Source of the DNA: Clostridiales bacterium
Lineage (GTDB): Bacteria > Bacillota > Clostridia > Oscillospirales > Acutalibacteraceae
DNA length: 20,619 nucleotides
NCBI GenBank assembly: GCA_012511485.1
Contig: JAAZFZ010000089.1
Span: forward strand, 1 to 20,619
Direction: 5' to 3'
The notes beneath the pieces are model-generated. The model was not told the DNA's origin, ran no database searches, and was given only the letters and a program-made list of their open reading frames with translations. Below are positions 1 through 7,453 of this stretch, in pieces. How positions within the stretch are numbered: the first letter of the stretch is position 1; every line of letters begins with the position of its first letter. The translations under genes were made by a program, and so were the position numbers.

Positions 1-3
1 CTT

Positions 4-78
4 TGGAGCGGGAAACGGGATTCGAACCCGCGACTTTCGGCTTGGGAAGCCGACGCTCTACCGCTGAACTACTCCCGC
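4..78 (-). tRNA. tRNA-Gly (anticodon CCC)
   Basis: Read on the minus strand this folds as a complete cloverleaf. The acceptor arm is GCGGGAG paired with TTCCCGC (last pair G-T), the D-arm is GTTC/GAGC, the anticodon stem is TCGGC/GCCGA and the T-arm is GCGGG/CCCGT around TTCGAAT. The seven-base anticodon loop is TTCCCAA, so positions 34-36 are CCC, reading the glycine codon GGG. The discriminator base is U, as is usual for bacterial tRNA-Gly, and the CCA end is encoded. The commoner UCC isoacceptor would have loop CTTCCAA, so the anticodon call depends on placing the five-pair stem as given. Confidence 0.95.
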
Positions 79-89
79 ACGGTGATAGA

Positions 90-118
90 ATTGTAGCACA
101 AAGGGCATTAAAAATCAA
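90..118 (-). promoter_or_regulatory. Promoter of the tRNA-Gly gene
   Basis: On the minus strand a -35 TTGATT (plus 113-118) and a -10 TACAAT (plus 90-95) are separated by exactly 17 bases, about 11 bases before the mature tRNA 5' end. Good sigma-A match by eye; no experimental support. Confidence 0.6.
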
Positions 119-190
119 TACTTTTTATCGGCGTTTTTTCCTTAGCGCATCATGCTAAAAAAACTAAAAATATATTTTTTTACAAAACAG

Positions 191-219
191 TTGACAAAAA
201 GTTATGTGATGAATATAAT
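191..219 (+). promoter_or_regulatory. Promoter of the leuA T-box transcript
   Basis: A perfect sigma-A promoter: -35 TTGACA (191-196), a 17-base spacer and -10 TATAAT (214-219). Transcription should start near 226, which places the whole T-box leader in the transcript. Confidence 0.85.
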
Positions 220-261
220 TGAGTATATTAATTCTATAACTGAATAGCCACTTTAAAAACT

Positions 262-517
262 GTGAAGGAAAAAAGACATTGTGCGTGAGCTCCAGAAAGC
301 CGGCGGTTGATGTGAGCCGGTGCCGCAAACTCTGTGTATAGCTCGTTCCGGAGTTGCCTGCCTGAAATCATAGGGCAGGACGCAAAGACTGCGTTATCGG
401 TCAGGGTCTTGTTGGAGGCTCGGTAGAGGGTGACTTATGTCACTGAAGTAGGGTGGTACCGTGTGATTGTATTTTCACACCCCTATGCTGATTGTTTCAG
501 CACAGGGGTGTTTTTTT
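262..517 (+). promoter_or_regulatory. Leucine-specific T-box riboswitch leader of leuA
   Basis: The diagnostic T-box sequence AGGGTGGTACCGTG lies at 450-463. Upstream, Stem I has a basal helix (AGCTCC at 288-293 with GGAGTT at 350-355) and a distal hairpin of GCCGG arms around GGTTGATGTG, with AGAAAG before it as the AG-bulge element. Just 5' of the basal helix, CTC at 342-344 followed by a purine sits where the specifier codon belongs; CTC is a leucine codon and fits leuA. The antiterminator pairs GGG and GTGTGA with TCACAC and CCC around a bulge containing TGGT, which would pair with the ACCA end of a tRNA with discriminator A, as in tRNA-Leu. Uncharged tRNA-Leu should block the terminator at 478-517. 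A second CTC at 330-332 is a less likely specifier. The leader start is approximate. Confidence 0.9.
478..517 (+). terminator. T-box regulated terminator
   Basis: ACCCCT-A-TGCTG pairs with CAGCA-C-AGGGGT around ATTGTTT, followed by seven T. Its 5' arm overlaps the CACACCCC that closes the antiterminator, so the two structures exclude each other. Confidence 0.9.
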
Positions 518-535
518 ATTCAAGGAGGTATTGTT

Positions 536-2233
536 ATGAAAAAGGGCTGTAATAAGTATTTACCGTTTGAGCCGATAAGGCTTAATAACAGGCAATGGCC
601 GTCACGGGTTATTACACAAGCACCTGCCTGGTGCAGCGTTGATTTGCGTGACGGGAATCAAGCTCTTATTAACCCCATGAATCTGGGAGAAAAGCTTGAA
701 ATGTTCAAAATGCTGTGCGATATAGGGGTTAAGGAAATCGAGGTGGGTTTCCCCTCCGCTTCCGAAACCGAATACGAAATACTGCGAACTTTGATAGAAA
801 AGAACCTCATTCCCGACGATGTCACGATTCAGGTGCTAGTTCAGGCAAGGGAGCATCTGATAAGAAAGACATTTGAAGCAATCGAAGGTGCAAAAAATGT
901 AATCTTCCATTTCTATAATTCGACCTCCACACTTCAGAGGAAGGTTGTATTTAAGACCGATATGCAAGGTGTTGTCGACATAGCCCTTGAAGGCTCAAGA
1001 CTGATAAAAAGGCTGGGCGACGAGGTGGTTAAAAAAACAGGCATGAACATAAGGTATGAGTATTCGCCCGAAAGTTTTATGGGAACTGAGCCGGAAAACG
1101 CAGTCTGGATTTGCTCCGGCGTTATGAAGGAGCTGGGAGCGGATTGCGAGCATAAGGTTATTCTCAACCTGCCCTCAACGGTTGAGAACAGCACTCCCAA
1201 CTGCTTTGCCGACCTCATAGAGTATTTCTGCGCTAATTTGCCGCAAAGGGAGGCTGCAATAATAAGCCTGCATCCCCATAACGACAGGGGAACAGCGGTT
1301 GCAACTGCGGAGCTTGGTATGCTTGCCGGTGCTGATAGGATTGAAGGCACTCTTTTTGGCAACGGTGAGAGAACGGGCAATGTCGATATCATTACACTTG
1401 CGTTAAATTTGTATACACAGGGGATTGACCCCGGGCTTGACCTAAGTGAAATTAATAAAATCAAAGAGGTCTTTGAGAGGACAACCAAAATGACTGTACC
1501 CGTGCGCCACCCATATGCAGGCGACCTTGTGTTCACGGCTTTCTCCGGCTCGCATCAGGACGCTATCAACAAGGGTGAGATTTATATGAAAGAAAGCGGC
1601 ACGGAGTTTTGGGAGATTCCGTACCTGCCGATTTGCCCCGCAGATGTCGGGCGTGAATATGAGCCTGTTATCCGAATAAACAGCCAGTCGGGCAAGGGGG
1701 GCGCCGCTTTTGTTATGAACAACACCTTCGGCTATAATCTGCCAAAGGCGATGCACCCCGAATTTGGCAGAGCTGTTAAGAGTTATTGTGACAAAAAGGG
1801 CAGAGAAATCACTCCTGATGAAGTAATGGATATTTTCAGAAGCGAATACATTGACATCAAAGGGCCGTATTCACTTGTCAGCCATAAATTCTATGAAGAG
1901 AGCGAGCTTAATGACACCTCGCCCAAGGTTCGTTTTGAAGGGAGTCTCAGGCATAACGGCAATGAGCCTATTAAGATTTACGGCAAGGGCAACGGGCCGA
2001 TTGACGCTTTCTTTAATGCTATTGCAACCGTTGGTGTGAGCGGATACAGGTTTGTTAACTACTCCGAGCATGCAATTTCAATCGGCTCGGACGCAAAGGC
2101 AGTGTCATATATCCAGCTTGTTTCACCCGAAGGGAAAGATGCCTTCGGTGTCGGCATCTCTCACAATATCAACTATGCATCAATAAGGGGAGTGCTCTGC
2201 GCCATAAACAGATGTCTGCAGAATAGGGCTTAA
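536..2233 (+). CDS. leuA: 2-isopropylmalate synthase, long (actinobacterial/yeast-like) type
   Basis: Condenses acetyl-CoA with 2-oxoisovalerate, the first committed step of leucine synthesis. I start it at ATG 536, behind AAGGAGG at 522-528; this gives 565 residues. The frame is open further upstream, but that part is the T-box terminator. The TIM-barrel catalytic domain fills roughly residues 25-330: the DLRDGNQ metal/substrate motif is at 36-42, and HPHNDRG at 246-252 supplies the metal-binding histidines, followed by the GNGERTGN active-site loop. A linker and a C-terminal LeuA dimer domain (about 430-565) normally give leucine feedback inhibition. Length and the WPSRVI start are typical of the long LeuA class rather than the shorter 510-residue class. 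It is alone in its transcript, and a leucine T-box precedes it. Confidence 0.95.
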   Translation: MKKGCNKYLPFEPIRLNNRQWPSRVITQAPAWCSVDLRDGNQALINPMNLGEKLEMFKMLCDIGVKEIEVGFPSASETEYEILRTLIEKNLIPDDVTIQVLVQAREHLIRKTFEAIEGAKNVIFHFYNSTSTLQRKVVFKTDMQGVVDIALEGSRLIKRLGDEVVKKTGMNIRYEYSPESFMGTEPENAVWICSGVMKELGADCEHKVILNLPSTVENSTPNCFADLIEYFCANLPQREAAIISLHPHNDRGTAVATAELGMLAGADRIEGTLFGNGERTGNVDIITLALNLYTQGIDPGLDLSEINKIKEVFERTTKMTVPVRHPYAGDLVFTAFSGSHQDAINKGEIYMKESGTEFWEIPYLPICPADVGREYEPVIRINSQSGKGGAAFVMNNTFGYNLPKAMHPEFGRAVKSYCDKKGREITPDEVMDIFRSEYIDIKGPYSLVSHKFYEESELNDTSPKVRFEGSLRHNGNEPIKIYGKGNGPIDAFFNAIATVGVSGYRFVNYSEHAISIGSDAKAVSYIQLVSPEGKDAFGVGISHNINYASIRGVLCAINRCLQNRA

Positions 2234-2248
2234 TGCACTTCTGCAGAC
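2214..2248. repeat. 10-bp perfect inverted repeat across the leuA stop codon
   Basis: GTCTGCAGAA (2214-2223) is exactly repeated in reverse complement at 2239-2248 with a 15-base loop containing the leuA stop codon. No T run follows on either strand, so it is not a classic intrinsic terminator. It lies between the convergent leuA and the sialidase-like gene. Confidence 0.6.
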
Positions 2249-2257
2249 AATTAAAAC

Positions 2258-3235
2258 TCATTGCGTAACCTCAATTTTCCAAAAGGCAATTTTTTCTCGC
2301 TGCCAGGTATATGTAATGAACGCAGTGCTTTCTATTGCTTCAATAGCGGGGTAGGAGAATTCATCCTCCTCATCACTGCGTTTTTCAAGTACATAGATTT
2401 CCTCCCAGGTTTTGCCGTTATCATCGGAGGCCATAATTGTCAGCGGCGCTCTTGAACCCCAGTTTTCCTCAACGGGGTTGGAAACGAGCACCAAAATGCC
2501 GCTGTCGAGTCTCACCAGGTCAAGACCGCTGTTGTTATTGAGGACATTGGTGCGGTATGCCCTGCACCAGGTTTTGCCGTAATCCTCCGAATCACTGCGA
2601 TATGCCCTGCCGCTGTTTGAGCGCATGAGCATACTGACCTTTCCCGGCTCATGCTCCCAGAGAGTCGGCTGAATAACATGAACCCTCTCTCCGTGATGAT
2701 AGGCTTTCGGGATATACATCTGCTTTTCCCATGTTCTGCCGTCGTCAAAAGACATATCGACAAATGCGCTCCATCTCATATTCATTTCCGAAGAAGCGGG
2801 TGCAAGAATCCTGCCGTCAGACAGGCGCAGACATTTGTTTTTTACCGGTCCTCTGCCGTCGCCATCGTCGTCAGGGACAAGGGGAGCGGGCTTTGACCAA
2901 GTTCTGCCGCTATCCTCTGAAAGGGAATAATACGTTTTCCATTCGGGAATTTTTTTGCCGACCTTGAAAAACAGGCAAACAGTCCCGTCCATTCTCTTGA
3001 AAAGCACGGGGTTCCAGTGAGGGACATCGTCAGCATTAGATATTCTCTGCGGGTTACTCCATAATCCGTTACTCCTAACACTCACCCAGATGTCAACATC
3101 ATCACTGCCCTCACGGATTCCGCCGAACCATGCCGCTATGACCTCACCGTTTTCAAGAGGAAGCACGGTTGAAGCATGGCAGTTATTTGTTGGCTTCTCA
3201 TCAAATACCATTTCTTTTTTTACAAAAATTTTCAT
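2258..3235 (-). CDS. Sialidase-superfamily (Asp-box/BNR) propeller protein
   Basis: A 325-residue protein with four clear Asp-box motifs (S-x-D-x-G-x-T-W form): SEDSGRTW, SFDDGRTW, SEDYGKTW and SDDNGKTW, evenly spread as in a six-bladed beta-propeller. Near the N-terminus WFGGIREGSDDVDIW resembles the family signature of BNR_2/sialidase-like proteins. I see no signal peptide, membrane segment or carbohydrate-binding domain, so it is probably intracellular, unlike secreted gut sialidases. I do not see the FRIP motif of classic GH33 enzymes, so the substrate is open: a sialic acid or another acidic or deoxy sugar is possible. The start at 3235 is chosen because GGAGGGT sits just upstream; a longer TTG start at 3268 would overlap the gene before it. 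It follows the acyltransferase gene by 26 bases and is probably co-transcribed. Confidence 0.8.
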   Translation of the reverse strand: MKIFVKKEMVFDEKPTNNCHASTVLPLENGEVIAAWFGGIREGSDDVDIWVSVRSNGLWSNPQRISNADDVPHWNPVLFKRMDGTVCLFFKVGKKIPEWKTYYSLSEDSGRTWSKPAPLVPDDDGDGRGPVKNKCLRLSDGRILAPASSEMNMRWSAFVDMSFDDGRTWEKQMYIPKAYHHGERVHVIQPTLWEHEPGKVSMLMRSNSGRAYRSDSEDYGKTWCRAYRTNVLNNNSGLDLVRLDSGILVLVSNPVEENWGSRAPLTIMASDDNGKTWEEIYVLEKRSDEEDEFSYPAIEAIESTAFITYTWQREKIAFWKIEVTQ

Positions 3236-3261
3236 ACTACCCTCCACTGAGCAAAAAGTGT

Positions 3262-4218
3262 TTACCAATCCCGTATTTGTGTGGGGTTTTCAAATATATT
3301 ATCGAGCCGGGCAATGAACGGGACAATGTGGCCAAAATCCAAAGCCCTATGGTCAAATGCAAAACACATCGAAAGAAACTGCCGCGGACCGATATGCTTT
3401 TGATTGTCTTCATCAAAATATATTCCCGGTTTTTCGCAAACAGCACCTATGGCAATAGCAAAAACCTGTGGTGGTATTACCTCCATCATAGCAGGGTAGC
3501 CGAAAGAGCTTGCGCTGCCTCGGTAAACGGAGCCGGGGTTTGAAACAGTGATTGTGCCCTGCTCGATATCATGCAGAGTCAGCCTTTCTTCGGGAGGGAT
3601 TTTTTTATACTCCCTTTTTTCTCTGCGCGAGAGGGTTTTAATTCTGTGCCTGCCGAGCTTTGCACCGGCAAGCCTGCCGACTGTGGTTATTATTTTTAAG
3701 CGGCGAAGTGCTTTAAAAGTATTGTCAAGTGAAACCTCGTACATTGCCTGAGATAAATCGGTTTTTTCGATTCTCCTTCTGACATCCTCTATGTAAACTG
3801 CCATTTCATCAAGGCTTTTATCTTCAAAATTGTGAAGATTAATTGTCATCATGTTGCCACCCGGCAAAAGCATCGGCATAGATATATTAATGTCGCTGAA
3901 GGTTTCAATTTTACCCTTGACAAGCCTTCTCTTATAAGCTATATGTGAATTGATTTTTGGGTTTTTCTTTATCCCCTCGACAATGACTCTGAGCATCAAG
4001 GTGTTTAGAGAAATCTTCTTTTCATGAAAGTTGCGTAGATTTTTAAACTCCCTCATAAACTCTGAAACATCCACCTCATAAATGCAGGAGGCATGAGGTA
4101 TTGCCCTCCACGATTCGGTTGTCATGTTGGCAACAATTTTTCTTTGAATTCCGAAATGCTCAGTGCTAAGCACCTCAAAACCCTTTCTGCCGGAATAAGT
4201 TTTTGATTTATTAATCAT
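3262..4218 (-). CDS. Stand-alone 2-oxoacid dehydrogenase E2-type acyltransferase domain protein
   Basis: A 318-residue protein matching the catalytic (chloramphenicol acetyltransferase fold) domain of E2 subunits. The active-site motif is DHRALDF with His290 and Asp294; family members normally have DHRxxDG, so the glycine after Asp is Phe here. Supporting family features are the middle ISMPMLLPGG segment and the TITVSNPGS segment. There is no lipoyl domain and no peripheral-subunit-binding domain, and no E1 or E3 gene nearby, so it is unlikely to serve a pyruvate dehydrogenase complex. Probably it transfers an acyl group from a CoA or other thioester to an unknown acceptor. The start has AAAGGAG eight bases upstream and a good promoter (4246-4274). 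The sialidase-like gene follows by 26 bases, hinting at a shared, perhaps sugar-related, substrate. Confidence 0.75.
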   Translation of the reverse strand: MINKSKTYSGRKGFEVLSTEHFGIQRKIVANMTTESWRAIPHASCIYEVDVSEFMREFKNLRNFHEKKISLNTLMLRVIVEGIKKNPKINSHIAYKRRLVKGKIETFSDINISMPMLLPGGNMMTINLHNFEDKSLDEMAVYIEDVRRRIEKTDLSQAMYEVSLDNTFKALRRLKIITTVGRLAGAKLGRHRIKTLSRREKREYKKIPPEERLTLHDIEQGTITVSNPGSVYRGSASSFGYPAMMEVIPPQVFAIAIGAVCEKPGIYFDEDNQKHIGPRQFLSMCFAFDHRALDFGHIVPFIARLDNIFENPTQIRDW

Positions 4219-4245
4219 AGCTTGCTCCTTTGGGAATTATGTATC

Positions 4246-4274
4246 ATTATAGCCTATCTTTTCTGAATGGGCAA
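4246..4274 (-). promoter_or_regulatory. Promoter of the acyltransferase/sialidase-like unit
   Basis: On the minus strand TTGCCC (plus 4269-4274) and TATAAT (plus 4246-4251) are 17 bases apart, about 28 bases before the start codon. Confidence 0.7.
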
Positions 4275-4313
4275 GATAAAATCGAATAATCATGGTAAAA
4301 TTTAATAAAAATA

Positions 4314-4342
4314 TTGCAAGATTTTTTAAAAGAATGTAAAAT
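4314..4342 (+). promoter_or_regulatory. Promoter of yqxD
   Basis: TTGCAA (4314-4319) and TAAAAT (4337-4342) with a 17-base spacer, 20 bases before the yqxD start. It is divergent from the acyltransferase promoter. Confidence 0.55.
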
Positions 4343-4362
4343 ATTTCAACAGAGGTAACATT

Positions 4363-4821
4363 ATGAGAATATTAATTGATGCGGACGGCTGCCCCGTTGT
4401 AGGTATTGCCGTCAATGCCGGGAGCGGGGCGGGAATAGAATGTATAATAATCTGCGACACTGCCCATGTCTATGAGCTTGAAGACGCCAAAACAGTCACT
4501 GTTTCAAAAGGGGCGGACAGTGCGGATTTCGCACTTGTCAATATGCTGGAGGCAGGGGACATAGTCGTCACTCAGGACTATGGGCTCGCTGCCATGGCGC
4601 TTGCGAGGAAGGGCATACCATTGACGCACAACGGGCTGATTATCAATGAATTAAACATCGAAAGCCTGCTCGAGCAGAGGCATATATCAAAAAAAATAAG
4701 AAGCGCGGGCGGCAGGCTTAAAGGACCTTCAAAAAGAATCCCGGAGCAGGACAAGGCTTTTCTCAGTTCGCTTGAGAGATTAATTCAAGGCTCAAAGGAT
4801 GAATCGGACAATTTCTTATAA
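4363..4821 (+). CDS. yqxD: UPF0178 (YaiI/YqxD, DUF188) family protein
   Basis: A 152-residue protein carrying the family signatures in order: DADGCPV at residues 6-12 (DADACPV in most members), TQDYGLAAMAL in the middle and the C-terminal RHISKKIRSAGGRLKGP block. Spaced aspartates at the start and at TQD resemble the acidic pocket of PIN/NYN-type nucleases, and UPF0178 has been grouped with that superfamily; the biochemical role is still not settled. Length is normal. A modest ribosome site (AGAGGT) precedes the ATG. The DUF1653 gene follows after 20 bases, and a terminator closes the pair. Confidence 0.9.
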   Translation: MRILIDADGCPVVGIAVNAGSGAGIECIIICDTAHVYELEDAKTVTVSKGADSADFALVNMLEAGDIVVTQDYGLAAMALARKGIPLTHNGLIINELNIESLLEQRHISKKIRSAGGRLKGPSKRIPEQDKAFLSSLERLIQGSKDESDNFL

Positions 4822-4841
4822 TACTTTAGAGGAGATAGGAT

Positions 4842-5057
4842 ATGGAACAAATAAAACCAGGGCGTTACCGCCACTTCAAAGGCAACGAATATATGGTTTT
4901 GTATATTGCAAAAAATTCTGAAACTCGTGATGACATGGTTGTGTACCAGGCGCTTTACGGTGAACGGGGCATCTGGGTGCGCCCTGCCTCCATGTGGAAT
5001 GAAACAGTGGAGCGGGACGGAAAAAAATGTAAGAGATTTGAATATATCGGAGGCTGA
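4842..5057 (+). CDS. DUF1653 family small protein
   Basis: A 71-residue protein with the whole DUF1653 pattern: GRYRHFKGNEY at the start, a middle hSET-like AKNSETRDDMVVYQALYG, then WVRPASMW and a final KRFEYIG. The family is widespread and compact, and forms a small SH3-like beta fold by prediction; its function is unknown. GAGGAGATAG precedes the ATG. It is read together with yqxD upstream. A terminator lies 104 bases downstream, and the stretch between holds no convincing gene. Confidence 0.85.
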   Translation: MEQIKPGRYRHFKGNEYMVLYIAKNSETRDDMVVYQALYGERGIWVRPASMWNETVERDGKKCKRFEYIGG

Positions 5058-5161
5058 AAAAGAAGGTCTTTTCATTGCTGTTGCTAAGCGAAAAGCCTTG
5101 CCTTTTGTTAACCATGAGCCTGCCTATGGGGAATAATAAATATGTGCTGATATTATCATGC

Positions 5162-5200
5162 CATAGCCTCGGCGCAATGCCGGGGCTATGTATATTTTTT
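5162..5200 (+). terminator. Terminator of the yqxD-DUF1653 unit
   Basis: CATAGCC-TCGGC pairs with GCCGG-GGCTATG around a GCAAT loop, followed by TATATTTTTT. Confidence 0.85.
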
Positions 5201-5235
5201 GCCTAATAATAAAAACTATCAATAAAACCGATTTC

Positions 5236-5252
5236 AGGAGGTTGTTTTTTTG
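5236..5252 (+). promoter_or_regulatory. Ribosome binding site that selects a TTG start
   Basis: AGGAGG at 5236-5241 is eight bases from TTG 5250 but 14 from the next ATG at 5256. The spacing favours TTG as the start of the DUF421 gene. Confidence 0.65.
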
Positions 5253-5957
5253 GATATGCTCAAGGTGGTTCTTTCAGCACTGGGCTCAATACTAATCCTC
5301 TTTTTGCTCACAAAGCTTATGGGCGACAAGCAGATGTCACAAATGAGTATGTTTGATTATATAACGGGAATTACCATCGGCTCGATTGCAGCCGAAATGG
5401 CAACAGAGCTTGAGGGTAGCCCTTTTCACCCGATGATAGCAATGGTAATTTACGGGCTTACGGCGTTAGCTATTTCTGTGATAACCTGCAAATCCCTCAA
5501 GCTTAGAAAAGCAATAGTCGGCAAATCCATTCTTCTCTATGACAACGGAGTGGTTTTCAAAAAAAATCTTTCAAAGTCACGAATAGATATTACCGACTTT
5601 TTGACACAGTGCAGAATCGCCGGATACTTTAACCTCAGCGAGATTCAGACTGCAATTATGGAGCAAAACGGGCGGATAAGCTTTCTGCCGGCTTCAACGG
5701 CACGACCTGTCAACCCTAAGGATATGAGCCTTTCACCGCCGCAAAATTATATTGTTACAAATGTAATACTAGACGGTCATGTCATAAAACAGAGCCTTGC
5801 CTCTACAGGGAAAAACGAGGTTTGGCTAAATGAACAGCTCAGGGAGCAGGGTTTTAAATCCGCAAGAGATATCTTTCTGGCAACCTGCGACAATAATTAT
5901 AACCTTGCTGTCTACCCAATTGTAAAGGATGCTAAAAAGCTGGAAAACTTTGAATAA
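5250..5957 (+). CDS. DUF421 / YetF-type membrane protein
   Basis: A 235-residue protein with three N-terminal transmembrane segments (about residues 4-24, 37-55 and 62-85) and a long soluble C-terminal part, as in the Bacillus YetF/YrbG group. The family pattern LMGDKQMSQMSMFDYITGITIGSIAAE (shown here only as residues 23-49) is intact; in particular FDYI..I.IGS is diagnostic. In the C-terminal half KSRIDITDFL and the YFNLSEIQTAI helix match the YetF domain. Members are linked to cell-envelope or spore-related functions, but no activity is established. Start is TTG, chosen for ribosome-site spacing; ATG 5256 would lose only two residues. The gene stands alone, convergent with pckG. Confidence 0.85.
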   Translation: MDMLKVVLSALGSILILFLLTKLMGDKQMSQMSMFDYITGITIGSIAAEMATELEGSPFHPMIAMVIYGLTALAISVITCKSLKLRKAIVGKSILLYDNGVVFKKNLSKSRIDITDFLTQCRIAGYFNLSEIQTAIMEQNGRISFLPASTARPVNPKDMSLSPPQNYIVTNVILDGHVIKQSLASTGKNEVWLNEQLREQGFKSARDIFLATCDNNYNLAVYPIVKDAKKLENFE

Positions 5958-5958
5958 A

Positions 5959-5997
5959 ACGAAAGCCCCCGTTTTACCGGAGGGCTTTCGTATTAAA
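5959..5997. terminator. Terminator between convergent DUF421 gene and pckG
   Basis: ACGAAAGCC pairs with GGCTTTCGT around a G+C-rich loop (5959-5991). On the minus strand it is followed by TTTATT, so it mainly serves pckG. The T run is poor on the plus strand, although the hairpin directly follows the DUF421 stop. Confidence 0.7.
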
Positions 5998-6004
5998 ATG
6001 GAGA

Positions 6005-7441
6005 TTATTTTAAATTGTTTTTCAGAGTTTCAAGGCAGCCTTTAAGCTCTGAAGGCAGCTTGCTGCCGAATTTGCCGTAGAATTCCTCAATTCCGCTTGC
6101 TTCTTGAGTCCAGAGCGATTTGTCAACGCTGAGAATAGCGTTTAGACTGTCAATGCTCACCTTATCCTCAATGCCCTCAAGGTTAATATCCTTAGAATAG
6201 GGGATATAGCCGATAGCCGTCTCCTGAGCGTCAACCTTGCCTTCGCAACGGTCGATAATCCACTCAAGAACGCGAAGGTTATCGCCAAATCCCGGCCACA
6301 TGAAGTTGCCCTCTTCATCTTTTCTGAACCAGTTGACATTGAAAACCTTAGGTGCCTTATCTTCGTCAAGGGTTTTGCCGATATCAATCCAATGCTGCCA
6401 ATAGTCAGCCATATCATAGCCGCAGAAGGGGAGCATAGCCATCGGGTCACGGCGCACAACACCGACTGCACCGGAGGCAGCAGCAGTTGTTTCGGATGCC
6501 ATAACGGAGCCGACAAATACACCGTGATTCCAATCTCTTGACTGGTAAACAAGGGGAGCGAGCTTTGCTCTGCGTCCGCCGAAAACAAAGGCAGAAATAG
6601 GCACACCTCTCGGGTTTTCAAATTCAGAGCTTATGCAGGGGCAGTTCACTGCCGGAGCAGTGAAGCGGCTGTTGGGATGAGCACCCTTTTCACTGCTTGT
6701 TTTACCGTTCCAGGGGCGTCCCTTCCAGTCAACGGCATTTTCGGGCGGGTTTTTATCAAGCCCCTCCCACCAAACGGTATTATCGTCAAGTTTATGAACA
6801 ACATTTGTAAAGATTGTGCCCTGCATTGTTGTATCCAAAGCGTTCGGGTTAGATTTTTCATTTGTGCCGGGAGCAACGCCGAAGAAGCCGTTTTCGGGGT
6901 TGATGGCATAAAGCCTGCCGTCCTCACCCTTTCTTATCCAGGCGATGTCGTCACCGACACACCACACTTTATAGCCCTTTTCAATATAGATTTCAGGGGG
7001 AATAAGCATTGCAAGGTTCGTTTTGCCGCAGGCTGAGGGGAATGCGGCACAGATATATTTGATTTCACCCTTAGGATTCTGAACACCGAGGATAAGCATA
7101 TGCTCTGCCAGCCAGCCCTCCTTCCAGCCTTGGTATGAGGCGATGCGAAGCGCAAAACACTTTTTGCCAAGAAGAACGTTTCCGCCGTAACCGGAGTTTA
7201 CGGAAATAATAGTATTGTCCTGCGGGAAATGGCAGATGTAACGCTTTTCTTCGTCAATCTGGCATTTGCAGTGAAGACCTCTAACCCAGTCACTTGAATC
7301 ACCGAGCACATCGAGAACAGCCTTGCCTACCCTTGTCATAATAACCATGTTGAGCACAACATAGATAGAATCGGTCAACTCAATGCCGACCTTTGAAAAG
7401 CGAGAGCCGACAGTACCCATGGAGTATGGTATGATATACAT
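6005..7441 (-). CDS. pckG: GTP-type phosphoenolpyruvate carboxykinase, C-terminal part after an in-frame stop
   Basis: These 478 residues hold all of the catalytic kinase region: the GTP-type P-loop PSACGKTN with its reactive cysteine, the kinase-2 motif VGDDIAW, the NPENGFFGVAPGT loop, and the C-terminal EEFYGKFG segment. The enzyme interconverts oxaloacetate and PEP using GTP/GDP in the cytoplasm. Family proteins are one chain of about 590-620 residues, and this piece begins at the conserved MYIIPYSMG block, so it lacks the normal first ~115 residues. Those are encoded immediately upstream in the same frame, separated by a TAA and four sense codons (KERT). Independent translation from ATG 7441 would rely on a weak AAGAG. 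Whether this is a nonsense mutant, a sequence error or a truly split enzyme cannot be told here. No other lesion is visible. Confidence 0.9.
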   Translation of the reverse strand: MYIIPYSMGTVGSRFSKVGIELTDSIYVVLNMVIMTRVGKAVLDVLGDSSDWVRGLHCKCQIDEEKRYICHFPQDNTIISVNSGYGGNVLLGKKCFALRIASYQGWKEGWLAEHMLILGVQNPKGEIKYICAAFPSACGKTNLAMLIPPEIYIEKGYKVWCVGDDIAWIRKGEDGRLYAINPENGFFGVAPGTNEKSNPNALDTTMQGTIFTNVVHKLDDNTVWWEGLDKNPPENAVDWKGRPWNGKTSSEKGAHPNSRFTAPAVNCPCISSEFENPRGVPISAFVFGGRRAKLAPLVYQSRDWNHGVFVGSVMASETTAAASGAVGVVRRDPMAMLPFCGYDMADYWQHWIDIGKTLDEDKAPKVFNVNWFRKDEEGNFMWPGFGDNLRVLEWIIDRCEGKVDAQETAIGYIPYSKDINLEGIEDKVSIDSLNAILSVDKSLWTQEASGIEEFYGKFGSKLPSELKGCLETLKNNLK

Positions 7442-7453
7442 TGTGCGCTCTTT

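Noticed and set aside
467..535. Upstream in-frame extension of leuA (23 extra residues)
   Set aside because: It runs through the T-box antiterminator and terminator. The AAGGAGG at 522-528 and the ATG at 536 give the expected protein start.
3236..3268. Longer TTG start for the sialidase-like gene
   Set aside because: It overlaps the acyltransferase stop and has no ribosome site; GGAGGGT precedes the ATG at 3235.
5058..5136. Small gene between DUF1653 and its terminator
   Set aside because: The only frame here overlaps the DUF1653 gene in another phase and has no ribosome site of its own.
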